Below are positions 22,119 through 34,262 of a stretch of 64,000 bases of DNA, piece after piece. Position 1 is the first letter of the stretch; the number at the start of each line of letters is the position of its first letter. The notes under the pieces are model-generated. The model saw only the letters and a program-made list of their open reading frames with translations. It was not told the origin of the DNA and did no database searches. This DNA comes from Aspidapion aeneum (taxonomy: Eukaryota; Arthropoda; Insecta; Coleoptera; Brentidae), in the NCBI GenBank assembly GCA_963576565.1, contig OY755045.1:8865977-8929976 (forward strand), read 5' to 3'. A program made the position numbers and the translations under genes.

Positions 22119-22427
22119 ATGAGATATTATAAAAGAAAGAATGGGAATCAAGGGAAGCATAACAGATGACATCACTAAAAGGCAACTGATATGGTACGGC
22201 CATGTACAACGGATGAGCGACGAAAGATTACCAAAGCAGGTCCTAGAATGGCAACCAATAGGGCGCAGAAAAAGAGGGCGTCCTAAGCTGGAATGGCAAT
22301 AGTCAATCCAAAGATCAATGAGCCAAAAAAACCTGACGGAAGATGACTGTCAGGATCGAAGGAGGTGGAGAATAGGCGTCGGACAACGTAGAAAAACGTT
22401 CTAAACCGACATAGTAGTAGTATTTTC
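22119..22427 (+). mobile_element. LINE family C, 3' end with (TAG)n tail
   Basis: Reads ERMGIKGSITDDITKRQLIW, YGHVQRMSDERLPKQVLEW and PIGRRKRGRPKLEW, then a stop in place of the next Gln. It ends RRKNVLNRHSSS-like and the TAGTAGTAG tail at 22418-22427. It is strongly 5'-truncated. Confidence 0.85.
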
Positions 22428-22789
22428 TACTTATCAGTTGCTTTTTAATTTTACATTATTTCTACTTTTAATGAATGTTTTTAGTAAGCTCTTAAATTTT
22501 CTCGTTTTTTTCCAGGAATTGAAATACTTTTCTACTTTATTCAATACACTGGAACTGTGTGTATTTACTGCTAGAGGAAACTGTAAATTTTTTAACGATT
22601 GAGGCAGTAATCGTTTGCTGGAATGTATTATGATTTTTGGTTTAACACATGTGTCAAGGTAGAAATAAGTTAACTCATTCTATGGATACGCAGACAAATA
22701 GTACAGCAGGCAAGAACAAAAAGTTTTTTTGCAGAGAGAGATAGATTTACAAAAACAAAACATACAGTTTGTCAAATTTGAATTATACA
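22428..22789. other. Unassigned stretch
   Basis: Nothing recognised. No left TIR for the downstream hAT fragment was found here. Confidence 0.4.
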
Positions 22790-22918
22790 GGGTTGTGCGG
22801 ATGTGAAAGACGAAATGCGTTTTTTTGTTTTATTTTTCTTATTATGAACAATCCACGAAGTGATCCTGCGTGGGTGGCAAAGGGAATGTGTGATATCAAG
22901 CACTTTAGTGAAAAGTAA
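22790..22918 (+). pseudogene. hAT (ZMYM1-like) transposase zinc-finger segment
   Basis: The frame reads LCGCERRNAFFCF, then NNPRSDPAWVAKGMCDIKHF and SEK. This is the TTF-type zinc-finger region of ZMYM1-like hAT transposases (WLCGC...NA.FCFPCL, then W...G..DLKHLSEK). After SEK the sequence is GTAAGTG, a good splice-donor match, so an original intron is possible. The preceding part of the protein is missing. The continuation of the same domain order is found at 24140-24352. Confidence 0.7.
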
Positions 22919-22969
22919 GTGCAACTGATTTAAATAACCACATAGAAATTACTATGCTAGGCAAGACTG

Positions 22970-24162
22970 CCCAACTAACATTTATAGTAGCGGCTACATG
23001 TTCTAAAGGCTTTGCTACTTTCTTATAGTAGAAATGTGGTGATCCCAACCAAAATTTGTTACTTTTTAGTTCTAACTACTATTTAGTATCAGGAAATAGT
23101 AGATGTTTCGTAAAAACGACCCTCTAAACTACTTCATAGGATTGTTTCTTAATAGTCGATTCTGATAGTCTTCTCTACCACAATAGGACGTTGCTAAAGT
23201 TTTACTTTCTTTTTAGTCGTTATTTCGTAGTCGCCCTGACTTTTATATCCTACTTAATTACCACTAGAAAGTTAATGGAGTCCCAAACAAGTGTATCCGA
23301 CAACTACATTATAACTTTAATTTTTACCACAAAAGTTTGTGTCATCATAGTAACATCTGATGTAACAATGTAGACAAAATAACTTTTTGGATCAACTTTA
23401 AAGCCGCAACTACTTTCAAGTAACCTTTTCGACTATCAGGGAATATAGTTTGGGACGCCATGTTTTTATGTAAGAAAGAAAATTTAATATTTTTGTTGTC
23501 GTTTTATGAGCTCATATTAAAGAGCCATACTATTTTATAAACAAATTAGTTGAAGCTTACCAAAAATGCTCTTCTTAAGCACCATTTGTTGGAGTTAACT
23601 GTCGATTATGAAAACATAACCTCCAAAATCACAACACAAAAATTCCATCAGCTACCAGAAAACGGCTCAATTTTACGGGCGCACCGGTTTTTTGCAATAT
23701 ATATAATGCATGTTATACAAAAAACTTTGCGTCGCACTCGAATTTTGATCCTCTGCTCGTAAATTCTCACACTTTTGGATAACATAGTTCATATTATAAC
23801 CATAACCAAACAAAAAAACTAAGCGAGTCTGTTTACTGTTGTGTCCACCATATTGTGTAACAATTCTACCAAAAAGAAACGATTATATTATTTGCAACTA
23901 CATCGCAACTTTTATGCCATTACGGAAAAAAAACAGCCTCTACGACGTAGTAGATACCTGGCTACGACGTAGTAGTGTAGTTGTTACTACAGTGACTTTA
24001 AACACTTGGCCAAGTAGTTATAACCAGAAATTGGTTCCCCATTTAGGGAATTATAACGTCGCTGTATGGTATACTGAGACGTAGCGGGAGTACGTTGCGG
24101 TTACTTTTAAGAAATTATTTCTAGTTGGGGTTTCGTCGTTACAACTTTAATTGTTTGTTGGG
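22970..24162. other. Possible inserted element between hAT coding segments
   Basis: CCCAACTAACATTTA at the left and TTAATTGTTTGTTGGG at the right are imperfect inverted repeats, and the interior is rich in TAGTAG/CTACTT motifs. The block separates two parts of one hAT reading order. It could equally be an old intron. Confidence 0.35.
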
Positions 24163-24530
24163 TGATATTAGGTGCCAATTGAATAGTGCCTATAAGCAAA
24201 ACATTACCGAACATAATGAAAATGTGGCAAAAAATAGACATGTACTTAGTAGGTTAATAGACTGTTTAAAATTCTGTGGGATTTTTGAGGTTGCTCTACG
24301 GGGCCATAATGAGTCTGAAACTGGTGCTAATCCGAGCACTTTGCGCATGTAAAAGAAGGGCGAATAGACTTTATCTTTAAATAAATAAACTAAAAACTAC
24401 ACCAAGTAGCTGCTTGTTTGTAAAATGCTAAAATACAATTGTTTAGGTAAGTTTTTTATCTCCATTTCCATGCAAAATAAATTTCTCCCCCCCCCCCAAT
24501 TTATATCGTCACAAGCCGCCACTGATTCCG
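24140..24530 (+). pseudogene. hAT (ZMYM1-like) transposase middle segment and right TIR
   Basis: The frame reads YKQNITEHNENVAKNRHVL, then RLIDCLKFCGIFEVALRGHN and ESETGANPSTLRM, then a stop. The phrase FCG.FE.ALRGH(D/N)E is a hallmark of ZMYM1-like hAT transposases. Beyond it a deletion has removed the catalytic core. The element ends with GTCACAAGCCGCCACTG at 24530, the complement of a CAGTGGCGGCTT terminus like that at 8077. The flanks do not form a readable TSD with 8077, so the two are separate copies of one family. Confidence 0.7.
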
Positions 24531-24927
24531 AGCCCAATCGGATGCTCTAGTTGTTTGTGAAGTGAAACCCTTTTCCTCATTAACTTTCCCTAATACATGT
24601 CTAGCGTCTTGCCAAATCTATGTCAAACTATAAATCTATAAATCCCGACAGAGTAAGAGTCATACGACGTTAGTGACTCTAAGAGAGATGGCAAGAGGAC
24701 TTTGTATGTTTTAAAACGTCTGCTAATGGCAACATTTGGTTTTGTGGTGTGGCGTTATTTGTTTATGTATATGCGCACCGTTTCACTACCGTCTATGTAT
24801 ATACGTGTGTCTGTTTGTATGTACACACATAGTTTTGACAGCTCGTTATTAATGGGGGGAAATGGTTCAGGAATTTATGTGCTTTTTTTCTGGCAAATTT
24901 TACCTATAGTTAAAGCAAAAAACAGCA
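24531..24927. other. Unassigned stretch
   Basis: Nothing recognised. Confidence 0.4.
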
Positions 24928-25800
24928 ATATATCGTAGTAGCTCTAAAAAACTGGAAACGTAAAGTTCACTGGGAATACAACTTAACTACCGATTTACCA
25001 TATACACACTACAGTTTGCTGACGATCAAGTAATTGTAGCTAATGATAAAGAAGACATGGAATATGTGATGAGGAAGTTATTGGAAGAATACCAAAAGTG
25101 GGGATTAATAGAGAACGTGGACAAGACACAGTACTTATGTATTGGAAACGAATCCAGTGGGATTTAACTAGACAATTGACAAGTAATATTTCCACGTAAT
25201 GAGTATGTATACTTGGGTGTCACAATTCATAAGACAGGAAAAGACTATAAAGAACTGGAAAAAAGAATAGTAAAAGCAAAAAAGGTTATTGGATGTCTTA
25301 ACAGTATTTTATGGAGCAGAGAGATAAAAAAGAATGTAAAATTTAATATATATGAAACAATGGTGAAAAGCACGCTGTTGTATGGAATAGAGATTTGTCG
25401 CGTAACAGAAAATTACAAAACAAAAATGGAAAGTGTCGAAATGGATGCAATAAGAAGATCAATGACAATATCTAGAACAGATCACATAAAAAATGAGATC
25501 ATAAAAGAAACAATGGGAATCGAGGGAAGCATAACGGATGACATCGCTAAAAGGCAACTGATATGGCACGGCCATGTACAACGGATGAACGACGAAAGAT
25601 TACCAAAGCAGGTCCTAGAATGGCAACCAATAGGGCGCAGGAAAAGAGGGCGTCCTAAACTACAATGGCAACAGTCAATCCAAAGATCAATGAGTCAAAA
25701 AAATCTGACAGAGGATGATTGTCAGGATCGAAGGAGGTGGAGAATAGGCGTCGGACAACGTAGAAGACGTTCTAAACCGACATAATAGTAATAGTCTTTT
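24928..25800 (+). mobile_element. LINE family C, best-preserved 3' copy
   Basis: After the reverse-transcriptase box (QFADDQVIVANDKED near 25010-25060, FADD catalytic) and LEEYQKWGLIENVDKT, a 190-residue open frame runs 25213-25785. It reads YLGVTIHKTGKDYKELEKRI, KSTLLYGIEICRV, SRTDHIKNEIIKETM, GHVQRMNDERLPKQVLEW and GRRKRGRPKLQWQQSIQ, ending RRRRSKPT. The stop is followed by ATAATAGTAATAG, a decayed (TAG)n tail. Upstream it is truncated and frameshifted, so it is not active. It is the best reference here for the family's C-terminus. Confidence 0.85.
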
Positions 25801-26284
25801 TTTTATTATATTATGTTTAAGTAGGAGAGTATATTAAAATAGTTTAGTTACAAATATTTTTAATTATAAAATCCCTTGATAAGTCAATTTAAAGAAAATA
25901 ATCATTATTCTCATGCATATCAATAATAGTGGCGAATTTTTCAAAATTTTAATTTTAATGCGCAGGATATGTCATTCATTTATTCACTTATAAGTCTCAC
26001 AAACGAGTTTAATTTATTTTCTGCAAATACCTTTACCTGCAGGTCTACCAGTTATCTGATCTGATGATGAAGTACCAGTTTTTTGCCCGTTTAAAACTAG
26101 CTTTTTCACGAGATTTCCCTCTGCACATTAAGAAAGAGGATAGTGATAGTCTGGTATAGTTAGTCTATTGGCTTAAGAAACATTTTTATAAATAGGCAAG
26201 ATATTAAAAAACTTTTTTTATATTAATTAGTATCAGAAGCAGACTAAGTTTAAGTTTTTTTGAATTGTAAACTTCTTTAGGCGC
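25801..26284. other. Unassigned stretch
   Basis: Nothing recognised. Confidence 0.4.
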
Positions 26285-26490
26285 GTTTAGCAATTTTTGT
26301 GGCTAGTGAATTGAAATGAGCCGTCAGGCTCGGCTATGTAACGCTCATTCGGGTGAAGTCGGTTCGAGTCGACTAACTGTTAGAGGAACTAAGCGAGCTA
26401 TATGATGATGCAGATGAAGGCCAGTATTATTAATTTCGCCTTGTTGAAGTTTACACTTCTGCCGTGTGGTCTTAAGCACACACAATTTTT
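26285..26490 (+). mobile_element. Possible tRNA-derived SINE head
   Basis: TGGCTAGTGAA (26300-26310) resembles a pol III A box and GGTTCGAGTCG (26361-26371) resembles a B box, about 50 bp apart. A cloverleaf could not be closed by eye, so this is either a SINE head, a tRNA relic or chance. Confidence 0.35.
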
Positions 26491-26504
26491 TTTAAAAATT
26501 ATTT

Positions 26505-26772
26505 CCTAAGTGCAGCACGACGAAAGGAAGGGTAATGTTTTTCGATTGTTGTATGTATGTAAGTAAATATGCTAAACGGCTGAACCGATTTTAACAAAAA
26601 AGGTGTAATTGAATTGCTATGATCCCAAAGGTGCTATAGCTATATTGTTTTAACCAGGAATCAAAATGGCGGTCTTCAGACTTTCTTTTTATAAGGCTGA
26701 ATAAGAATTAAACCTAAAAGTTGGAAATAAAAAAAAATTCAATCAAAAAAAACACCCAACTGCTAAATTTAC
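26505..26772 (+). repeat. Repeat family E, copy 1
   Basis: Carries GCAGCACGACGAAAGGAAGG, then TATGTATGTA and CTAAACGGCTGAACCGATTT, and ends ACACCCAACTGCTAAATTTA. An inverted relative is at 47625-47810. The terminal phrase is shared with the ends of repeat F (28819, 44946), so E and F may be parts of one longer element. Confidence 0.65.
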
Positions 26773-27081
26773 TAAAAAAATGGGCTAAAATGTTTCAAAA
26801 AAAGATGGTACAGCTTGCCCACAGATTAAGAAAAATTAAAACTACTTAAAATAAATTCAAGGGATTAGGGATTGTTTTCAGGAACTTTATGTTATTTTTT
26901 TCCATATATAAAAAAAAGTACAAGCTTAACTATTTCCTGTAATGTACTTAATTGAATATAAACCAAACTTTTTTATCACCTAACATGCATTCACTATCTA
27001 AAAATGTTTGCAAATAGACCAGTAGCTGAATTTGATAAAACTTACAAGGTAAAGTACTTAAAATAGACAAACAGTTAAATA
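26773..27081. other. Unassigned stretch
   Basis: AT-rich; nothing recognised. Confidence 0.4.
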
Positions 27082-27392
27082 ATTTGTTGAACCAGGAGCT
27101 TATGTAGTAATCTAAAGCTAAATAATAGGGTATTTGAGAAATTTTAGAAAAGAGTTTAGAATGATAGATAGATCCCTAATTTGCTACGCAAAATTATGAA
27201 AATAGTATATTTTATGATGAATACATTTAAAATCAAGTTTTCTAATTTCCGATTTGAATTTGCCGCTAAAACGCTCATTTCTAGCATGACGTTGCAATGA
27301 CGTCACAGCGCAGTAAACTCGCCTACAGATACACGGCATTCAAGTGTTTATTTGTTTTTGGTCTGTGTTTTTACTGTTTTTTATGTAAAAAA

Positions 27393-27578
27393 ATGTCCTA
27401 TAAGTGGTGTGTAGTGCCTCAGTGTTCGAATACTAGCATAAAAACATCTGAAAAACTATTTATTCATGTGCCTAAAGCAGTAAAAGAACGGAAAAAGTGG
27501 CTAGAACTTGCCCGAAGAGACCTAAGGGCCTTATCTAATACATCTTCACTTTACATTTGTGAAGATCACTTTGAATGA
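27393..27578 (+). pseudogene. THAP-type zinc finger, first-exon-like fragment
   Basis: From ATG 27393 the frame reads MSYKWCVVPQCSN, then KLFIHVPKAVKERKKWLELA, RRDLRALSNTSSLYIC and EDHFE before a TGA. The C-x4-C, conserved F/P, the W of KKWL and the closing C-x2-H (CEDHF) fit the C2CH THAP DNA-binding domain, used by P-element transposases and their domesticated relatives. The open frame extends upstream to 27297, but that N-terminal part is hydrophobic and unrelated, so the later Met is preferred. The protein stops immediately after the domain. Either it is a first exon or it is truncated. No transposase core is visible downstream. Confidence 0.7.
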
Positions 27579-27714
27579 GTATAACGAAATTGTTTCTATT
27601 AATTTTTCTCACGTTGTCTATAATATATATAACTATTTCGTAAATGACGATGACATTTTTGAGGTTATGTTTATTACAAGGGGTGAACAACTATAATAGA
27701 CAGAAAGGTGTACA

Positions 27715-27895
27715 CATTTTTAGGCGGTGCTAGGCAGTTATTAGGCAGGACTAGGGAGTACCTCTAAATGCAGGATTAGGCAGTGCACATGTAGGCTAAA
27801 TGTTGGACTGAGCAGTGCATATGCAAGACTAGGCAGTGCATAGGCAGGACTAGGCAGTACCGATGCAGGACTATGCAGTGTAACCTATGCAGTAC
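27715..27895. repeat. ~20-bp minisatellite (AGGACTAGGCAGTGC type)
   Basis: Irregular repeats of CAGGACTAGGCAGTGCAT and variants (AGGCAGTTATT, CAGGATTAGGCAGTGCACAT, CAAGACTAGGCAGTGCAT) lie inside the THAP element. Confidence 0.8.
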
Positions 27896-28411
27896 TTCAA
27901 GTATTGTATTTTTAACGTTTCTAAATTCCGCAGAACAAAAACCTCTTGTTGGCAAAGAAGCCTGCCACCATAAAGGAATTCAGCATTGGCAAGTTGGAGC
28001 TATCGGCTTTGGAGAATCTATTTTCCATTGAAAATGTTTTTTATAAGCAAAACACAAAATAAAATCTAATTTAGGACGATAATTCGCACTTTAAACCAAA
28101 GCAAACATTACCATCCATAAGAAAATAACACAGAAAATAGGTTCGTTCGAGTCGTTTACTGTTTTGTGACGTCACTCGTAGGTGATTGGTAGACCGCCTG
28201 TTTTGAATCACGTGGCTAATTGTTTTAATTCAATGAATTTATTTTATTAAAAGAACTATGAATTGAGAAATAATTAAACAGAAAAGTTTGTTTTTAGCAT
28301 TCCCAAGACGTAAAGAGATATTTAAAAATAAATATATATTTATTTTTTACTACTGTCAAACACCCTATTTGTTGAACCAGGAGCTTCTGTAGTAATCTAA
28401 AGCTAAATAAT

Positions 28412-28818
28412 TGATAAAAACACACAATAATGCAAAATCTTTATTTAAATGTACCTCATTTATTTGGCTAAATATTTTCCTTTTTTTACGTTAAAAATTT
28501 CTTTTGATTTTATGTTTCAAAGCGAGGAAGCATATTTTCGCAAAGTTCTTTTCTCTGTTTTTTTTTTCTCTGCTAAGTATTTTCTTTATTTGCCCCCGTT
28601 TTTCCCTTTTTAACCTCGTTTTTTTTTGCACAGAAATGAATGAAAGCTATCTACCATCGTGAATGCTTCGTTTAAATTATCATTTATACTATCTGCCTCT
28701 GAGAGAACCCGGCTTTTGCAAATAGAAAGAAACTTCCTTCCACTTGCGATTATATAAAACATTAAGTTTTATAGGAAGAGGTTTTTGAAATAAAAAAAAT
28801 TTTAAATAAAAAAAAACA
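28412..28818. other. Unassigned stretch
   Basis: T-rich; nothing recognised. Confidence 0.4.
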
Positions 28819-29027
28819 CTCAACTGCTAAATTTATTTGTAAGTACTAGTCGCAGTTGAGTACAAAATTGATAGGTATACCTATAATGTACGACATGCTT
28901 CAACTTTTAGTTTTGATGCCCAAAGCGCACTTACGAAATTATACAGTTTTGTAGTTTCATGAATCAGGTTATTGGGTAATTTTGTACCCAACTGCGACTA
29001 GTAGTTACAAATAAATTTAGCAGCTGG
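28819..29027. mobile_element. MITE F, copy 1
   Basis: Near-perfect inverted ends: CAACTGCTAAATTTATTTGT with AGTACTAGTCGCAGTTGAG at the left, and the complement (ACTGCGACTAGTAGTTACAA, ATAAATTTAGCAGCTG) at the right. It is about 209 bp and non-coding. A second, interrupted copy is at 44946-45870. Confidence 0.75.
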
Positions 29028-29110
29028 AAAAAAGGAGGGAGGGGAGAAGAGAGGGAGGGTGAAACTAGTAAAATGATGTTGGAAAAAACTTTTCATTTTG
29101 AAATTTGTAT
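29028..29110 (+). repeat. Purine-rich unit of repeat X
   Basis: GGAGGGAGGGGAGAAGAGAG then AACTAGTAAAATGATGTTGG matches the tandem units at 46015-46475. Confidence 0.65.
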
Positions 29111-29677
29111 TGGAGAACTTGGCTTTACTTTTATCTCAATTCTTTTTACGGAACACCATTTTTGCGTACTTCGCTTTTTTTTACATGAAATGTTTTTAGA
29201 TATTTTTTTATTATATCCGAAATTACTGTTTTCTTGTAATACTTTAAGGTGTTTTTAATTATGCTTTAATTTATTTTGTTTAATAAAGGTATCTATATTT
29301 CTATTTATTTTTAAGTGCCTAAACATCACATTTAATTTGTTTTATTTACAGCATATGTGTAATTATAAAAAAAACCTAAGAAAAATACAAACTGTAAATT
29401 ACAATATTGCAGTTTAAGAATTAAGAAAGTTTTTTAAAAACTGCATAGAAAAATCTGCATCTGAAATTCCATGCATACAATTTTGTTTTCTTTTCTTTGG
29501 CTTTGCTTAATAAATTATTCAAATTTTGGCTCCTCAACATTTCTAAATTGAACAAAAAGAACAAATTTACCGAAAGAAACAGCAGAAATGCTCAAAATTT
29601 CCCGTATTTTCTTAAGCATTCCGCCAACGACCATAACCTACAAAAATAATAGGCTGGTGTATGTTAAGCAGGTGGGA
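29111..29677. other. Mostly unassigned; one arm of foldback repeat
   Basis: 29111-29200 (ACTTGGCTTTACTTTTATCT, then TTTTTTACATGAAATGTTTT) matches the right arm of the foldback at 62782-63066. The rest is unrecognised. Confidence 0.5.
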
Positions 29678-30965
29678 GGGGAATTATTGCATCCATTTCG
29701 ACACTTTCCATTTTTGTTTTGTTTCTGTTATGCAACAAGTCTCTTTTCCATACAACAGCGTGCTTTTTACCATTGTTTCATACATGTTAAATTTTACATT
29801 ATTTTTTATCTCTCTGCTCCATAAAATACTGTGAAGACATCCAATAAAACAGTTTTTGCTTTTACTGTTCTTTTTTCCAGTTCTTTACAGTCTGCTTTTG
29901 TCTTATCAAATGTGACAACACATACTCATTGAATGGAGATATTGTTTGTCCATCCTCTAACTCACTTAATTCGTTTCCAGTACATAAGTACTTTGTCTTG
30001 TTCACTTTTAACTCCCACTTTTGGTATTCTTCCATTAACTTTCTCAACAGATACTCCATGTCTTCTTTATCATTAGCTACAATTACTTGGTCGTCAGTAA
30101 ACTGTAGTGTGGATATGGTAAATCGGTCGTTAAGTTGTACTATATACGTTTTCAGTTTTTTAGAGCTACTGCGATTTATATTTTAAAAAAGAGTTGGAGA
30201 GATACAACATTCCTGTCTAGCCTTTTCGTTACCCGGAATTGTGTTGAAAGTCGATTTCCAATTTTAATTTTAGATTTTAATCCTTTGTATAGTTCTTTTA
30301 TCGCTTTTATATATGTATGATTGATATTACACTAAGTATAATAATAGTAAAAGGGCTCACGATTATTCGTACACTTGCCAATACAATACTTATCTATAGC
30401 CGGGATCAAACGACTCGTGTATTTGGCGAATAATTGTTACTTGCGTATACTTGCCAAGTACGCAAATAATTGTGTATTTGCCAAGTACACGAGTCGTTTG
30501 AACCCGGCTTAAGGCGTGTTAGGAAAAGTCAACAGCAAAAAAAATAGTCTGCTCTAGCACTGTCCATAGTTTTTCTACTGGAACGGTATCATATGCTTTT
30601 TGTAGGTCCACAAAGGTAACATGAGTCTCTATATTTCTGGCGCTTTTTTTCTCAATTACTTGTTTAAGACAAAAAACATTATCACTTCAAGATTTGCCTG
30701 CAAGAAACCCACTTTGCTCTTCTTTTTCTTGTTCATGAAAATCATTCTCTATTAGATCTCTAACAATCCTACCGTACAATCTACTACAGAGTACTGGTTA
30801 CTGAAATTCCTCTGTAGGTGTTGCAATCCAGCTTGTTTCCTTTTTTATGTATTGAGGATATGAATGCTATTTTTCAATCATCAGATACTGGATGTCCTTT
30901 TATGCATTGATTGATAATATATGTGAAACTTTCTAGTAATTTCTCAGATCCATATTTGAGTATTT
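29678..30965 (-). mobile_element. LINE family C, central RT region, interrupted by a hairpin
   Basis: On the minus strand, 30965-30525 encodes the upstream part: SEKLLESFTYIINQCIKGHP, then an IP.HKKGNKLDCNTYRGISV-like block, ENDFHEQEKEEQSGF, and THVTFVDLQKAYDTVPVEKL (RT domain with the first catalytic Asp in FVDLQKAYD). After the interruption, 30320-29862 encodes QFTDDQVIVANDKED (FADD altered to FTDD) and LMEEYQKWELKVNKTKYLC. This is the only copy in the window showing the 5' RT fingers of family C. Stops and frameshifts are numerous. Confidence 0.75.
30398..30510. repeat. 113-bp foldback hairpin
   Basis: AGCCGGGATCAAACGACTCG and its near-complement CGAGTCGTTTGAACCCGGCT bracket inner arms with TTGCCAAGTACGCAA. 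It is inserted within LINE C and is non-coding. Confidence 0.75.
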
Positions 30966-31096
30966 CAGCGTATATTACGTATATATAAACACTTTAAATG
31001 TAATTTATTTTAAAATTCACATAAATTATAGTATTACTGTTAAATGTTGTTTATGAAATAAAGTGTTTTAAACGTATTTTCTTAACTAATCATTTA

Positions 31097-31237
31097 GGAC
31101 CGGTTTCTCAAAAGAGGGTTAGCCCTGACCAATGGGTTATCTTTCATAGCTGTCTTTTTTAGCATGAGGTAAATATGTCAGTCATCTCTTTTTTTAACCC
31201 ACGGGTCAGGGCTAACCCTCTCTTGAGAAACCGACCC
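31097..31237. mobile_element. 141-bp Harbinger-like MITE
   Basis: The ends GGACCGGTTTCTCAAAAGAG and, on the other strand, GGGTCGGTTTCTCAAGAGAG continue into inverted GGTTAGCCCTGACC. They are flanked by TTA (31094-31096 and 31238-31240). The ends resemble those of the 1.09-kb element at 4737-5824 (GGGCCGGTTTATCAA). Confidence 0.8.
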
Positions 31238-31269
31238 TTAATCATCCCGCAGTGGGATAGGGGCTTTAA

Positions 31270-31700
31270 CCATATACATAATATTCCAATACCCACGGTA
31301 ACTACCCATTCATGATACAAACATGACGGCCTTAGGGTTTTTGAACAAAAAAGACCTGATTGGTTGATATTATTTACATATAGTACGTATTATTGCAATA
31401 CCTACGGTACCTTACGATGTAGAATGCAAACGTATTTGAAATAGCAATATCAATGAGTATAAGTCTATCCTTTTTACGGTCCTTAAGATAAAATGTCCTG
31501 ATTGGTTATACTTTTACGCATGAATATTATTTTATTCTTGTATTCCTTACGTCAAATCATCGGCGTGCATTTGACAAAAACTCTATCTATGTAAATTTGG
31601 TATCTGTGTAGTATTCGTACCTTTACTTCTGAATGTTTGCATCAAACGCCAACCATTGTGTAAATAGGTATCAGGAAGTTTTGGAATATTACGTATATGG
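31270..31700. mobile_element. 431-bp MITE Y with CTTTAA duplication
   Basis: The TIR CCATATACrTAATATTCCAA (19/20) is present at both ends, flanked by CTTTAA (31264-31269 and 31701-31706). The duplication could be read as 6 to 8 bp. The interior repeats TACGTATTATTGCAATACC-like phrases. Confidence 0.8.
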
Positions 31701-31706
31701 CTTTAA

Positions 31707-32073
31707 CAGTGCATTTTTTTCAGTGTCTGGCCTTATAATACGGCAGGCCTCGGCCTAGTTTCGGGGTCAAAATTGAATTTTCGCTGTTGCCTTTATTTCC
31801 ACTTGGCGAATTGCACTGCCTCTTTTTAAAATGTCAATTACATTAGGGCTTTTCCTGGAAAATTTTTCTTTTCGCCTTTTTAAAGTGCTCGATTTTATGT
31901 CTTTTATATTTGGTTATCTTGTCTCAAAGACGTCAACCGAGCAGGACAGGTATTCTCGTAATGAAAAACGCATAGCGTTTTTAAGACGCTCACCGTTTTA
32001 TGACGTCAAATTTGCTAAGCACCTGACCAAAAGTGCAAAAATGGTATTCACGTACGATTGCGCTGAGCATTTT
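31707..32073. other. Unassigned stretch
   Basis: An open frame at 31831-32076 has no recognisable similarity. Confidence 0.4.
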
Positions 32074-32207
32074 TAGCTCACACTACACTATAGTAGTGTG
32101 AGCTATAGTGATCCTAATTTTTTCGAGAAAAAAAAAGTTGCTCCGATTTCAAAAAATATTTATATATCTTTGCGTTTCAGATGATTTTGAAACTTTTTTG
32201 TTGCGCC

Positions 32208-32249
<42 letters not shown>

Positions 32250-32783
32250 ATGTCTGTCTGTAACGACCAACGCGCATAACTCAAAAACCGCTTGCCCGAT
32301 TTTAATGAAATTTGGTACCTACGCTGGGTTTTGGGTCGAGATGGTCCCATTTAAAAATGAACAAAATCCACCGAACACAAGCCAAATAAAAGGGTGGGGG
32401 TATATATCAAAAATTAGAGTTTATGTAAAAATATGGCGTGTGTGATATCAAACGAAAGGTAATTGCGTCTGGAGTTAGATAAAATACATTTTACTTAAAA
32501 AAAAAGTTTATGTGGAAAATATGGCGTGTGTGATATCACACGAAAGGTAATTGAGTCTGGAGTTAAACAAAATACATTTTAGTTTTAAAAAAAAGGTGGG
32601 GGTAGATTTGAAAAATTAAAGTTTAAGTCAAAACATGGCTTGTGTGGTATCAAACGAAAGGTAATTGAGTCTGGAGTTCAATAAAATATATTTCAGTTTT
32701 TAGTTATATATTAACTCACACGTACACTATAATTATAGTACCTAGTGTGAGCTTAGGTGCCCATAGATTGGCAGAGTATTTTA
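32074..32783 (-). mobile_element. Repeat family D, copy 2
   Basis: Inverted relative to copy 1. It has the right-end hairpin at 32074-32105, a TCTG tract of about 13 units with one interruption (32212-32262), tandem CCTTTCGTTTGATA-type blocks, and the left hairpin and AATACTCTGCCAATCTATGG block ending near 32783. It faces copy 3 head-to-head across about 63 bp. Confidence 0.8.
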
Positions 32784-32846
32784 AAACGGTTACCGTATTT
32801 AAAAACACCTACCAATTGGCATTTGTTTATGGAAATTGCTTGGCGT

Positions 32847-34262
<1,416 letters not shown>

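Larger units (their letters stand above)
27082..28411 (+). mobile_element. THAP-containing element W between 45-bp direct repeats
   Basis: The unit 27127-28366 starts AGGGTATTTGAGA and ends TGTCAAACACCCT, which are inverted. It is placed exactly between two 45-bp direct repeats (27082-27126 and 28367-28411, one mismatch, starting ATTTGTTGAACCAGGAGCTT). It contains a THAP-domain exon and a minisatellite. THAP plus TIRs suggests a P-superfamily transposon derivative, but the duplication is far longer than the 8 bp expected. Confidence 0.6.

Noticed and set aside
8077..24530. One 16-kb hAT element joining the CAGTGGCGGC ends at 8077 and 24530
   Set aside because: The flanking 8-mers (ATAATAGG and ATTCCGAG) do not match, and both regions carry overlapping N-terminal coding, so they are two separate copies.
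26285..26371. Functional tRNA gene
   Set aside because: A- and B-box-like strings are present, but the acceptor and anticodon stems could not be paired. Kept only as a low-confidence SINE head.
31831..32076. An 81-residue frame next to repeat D
   Set aside because: No similarity recognised. It runs into the D terminal hairpin, and the length is unremarkable.
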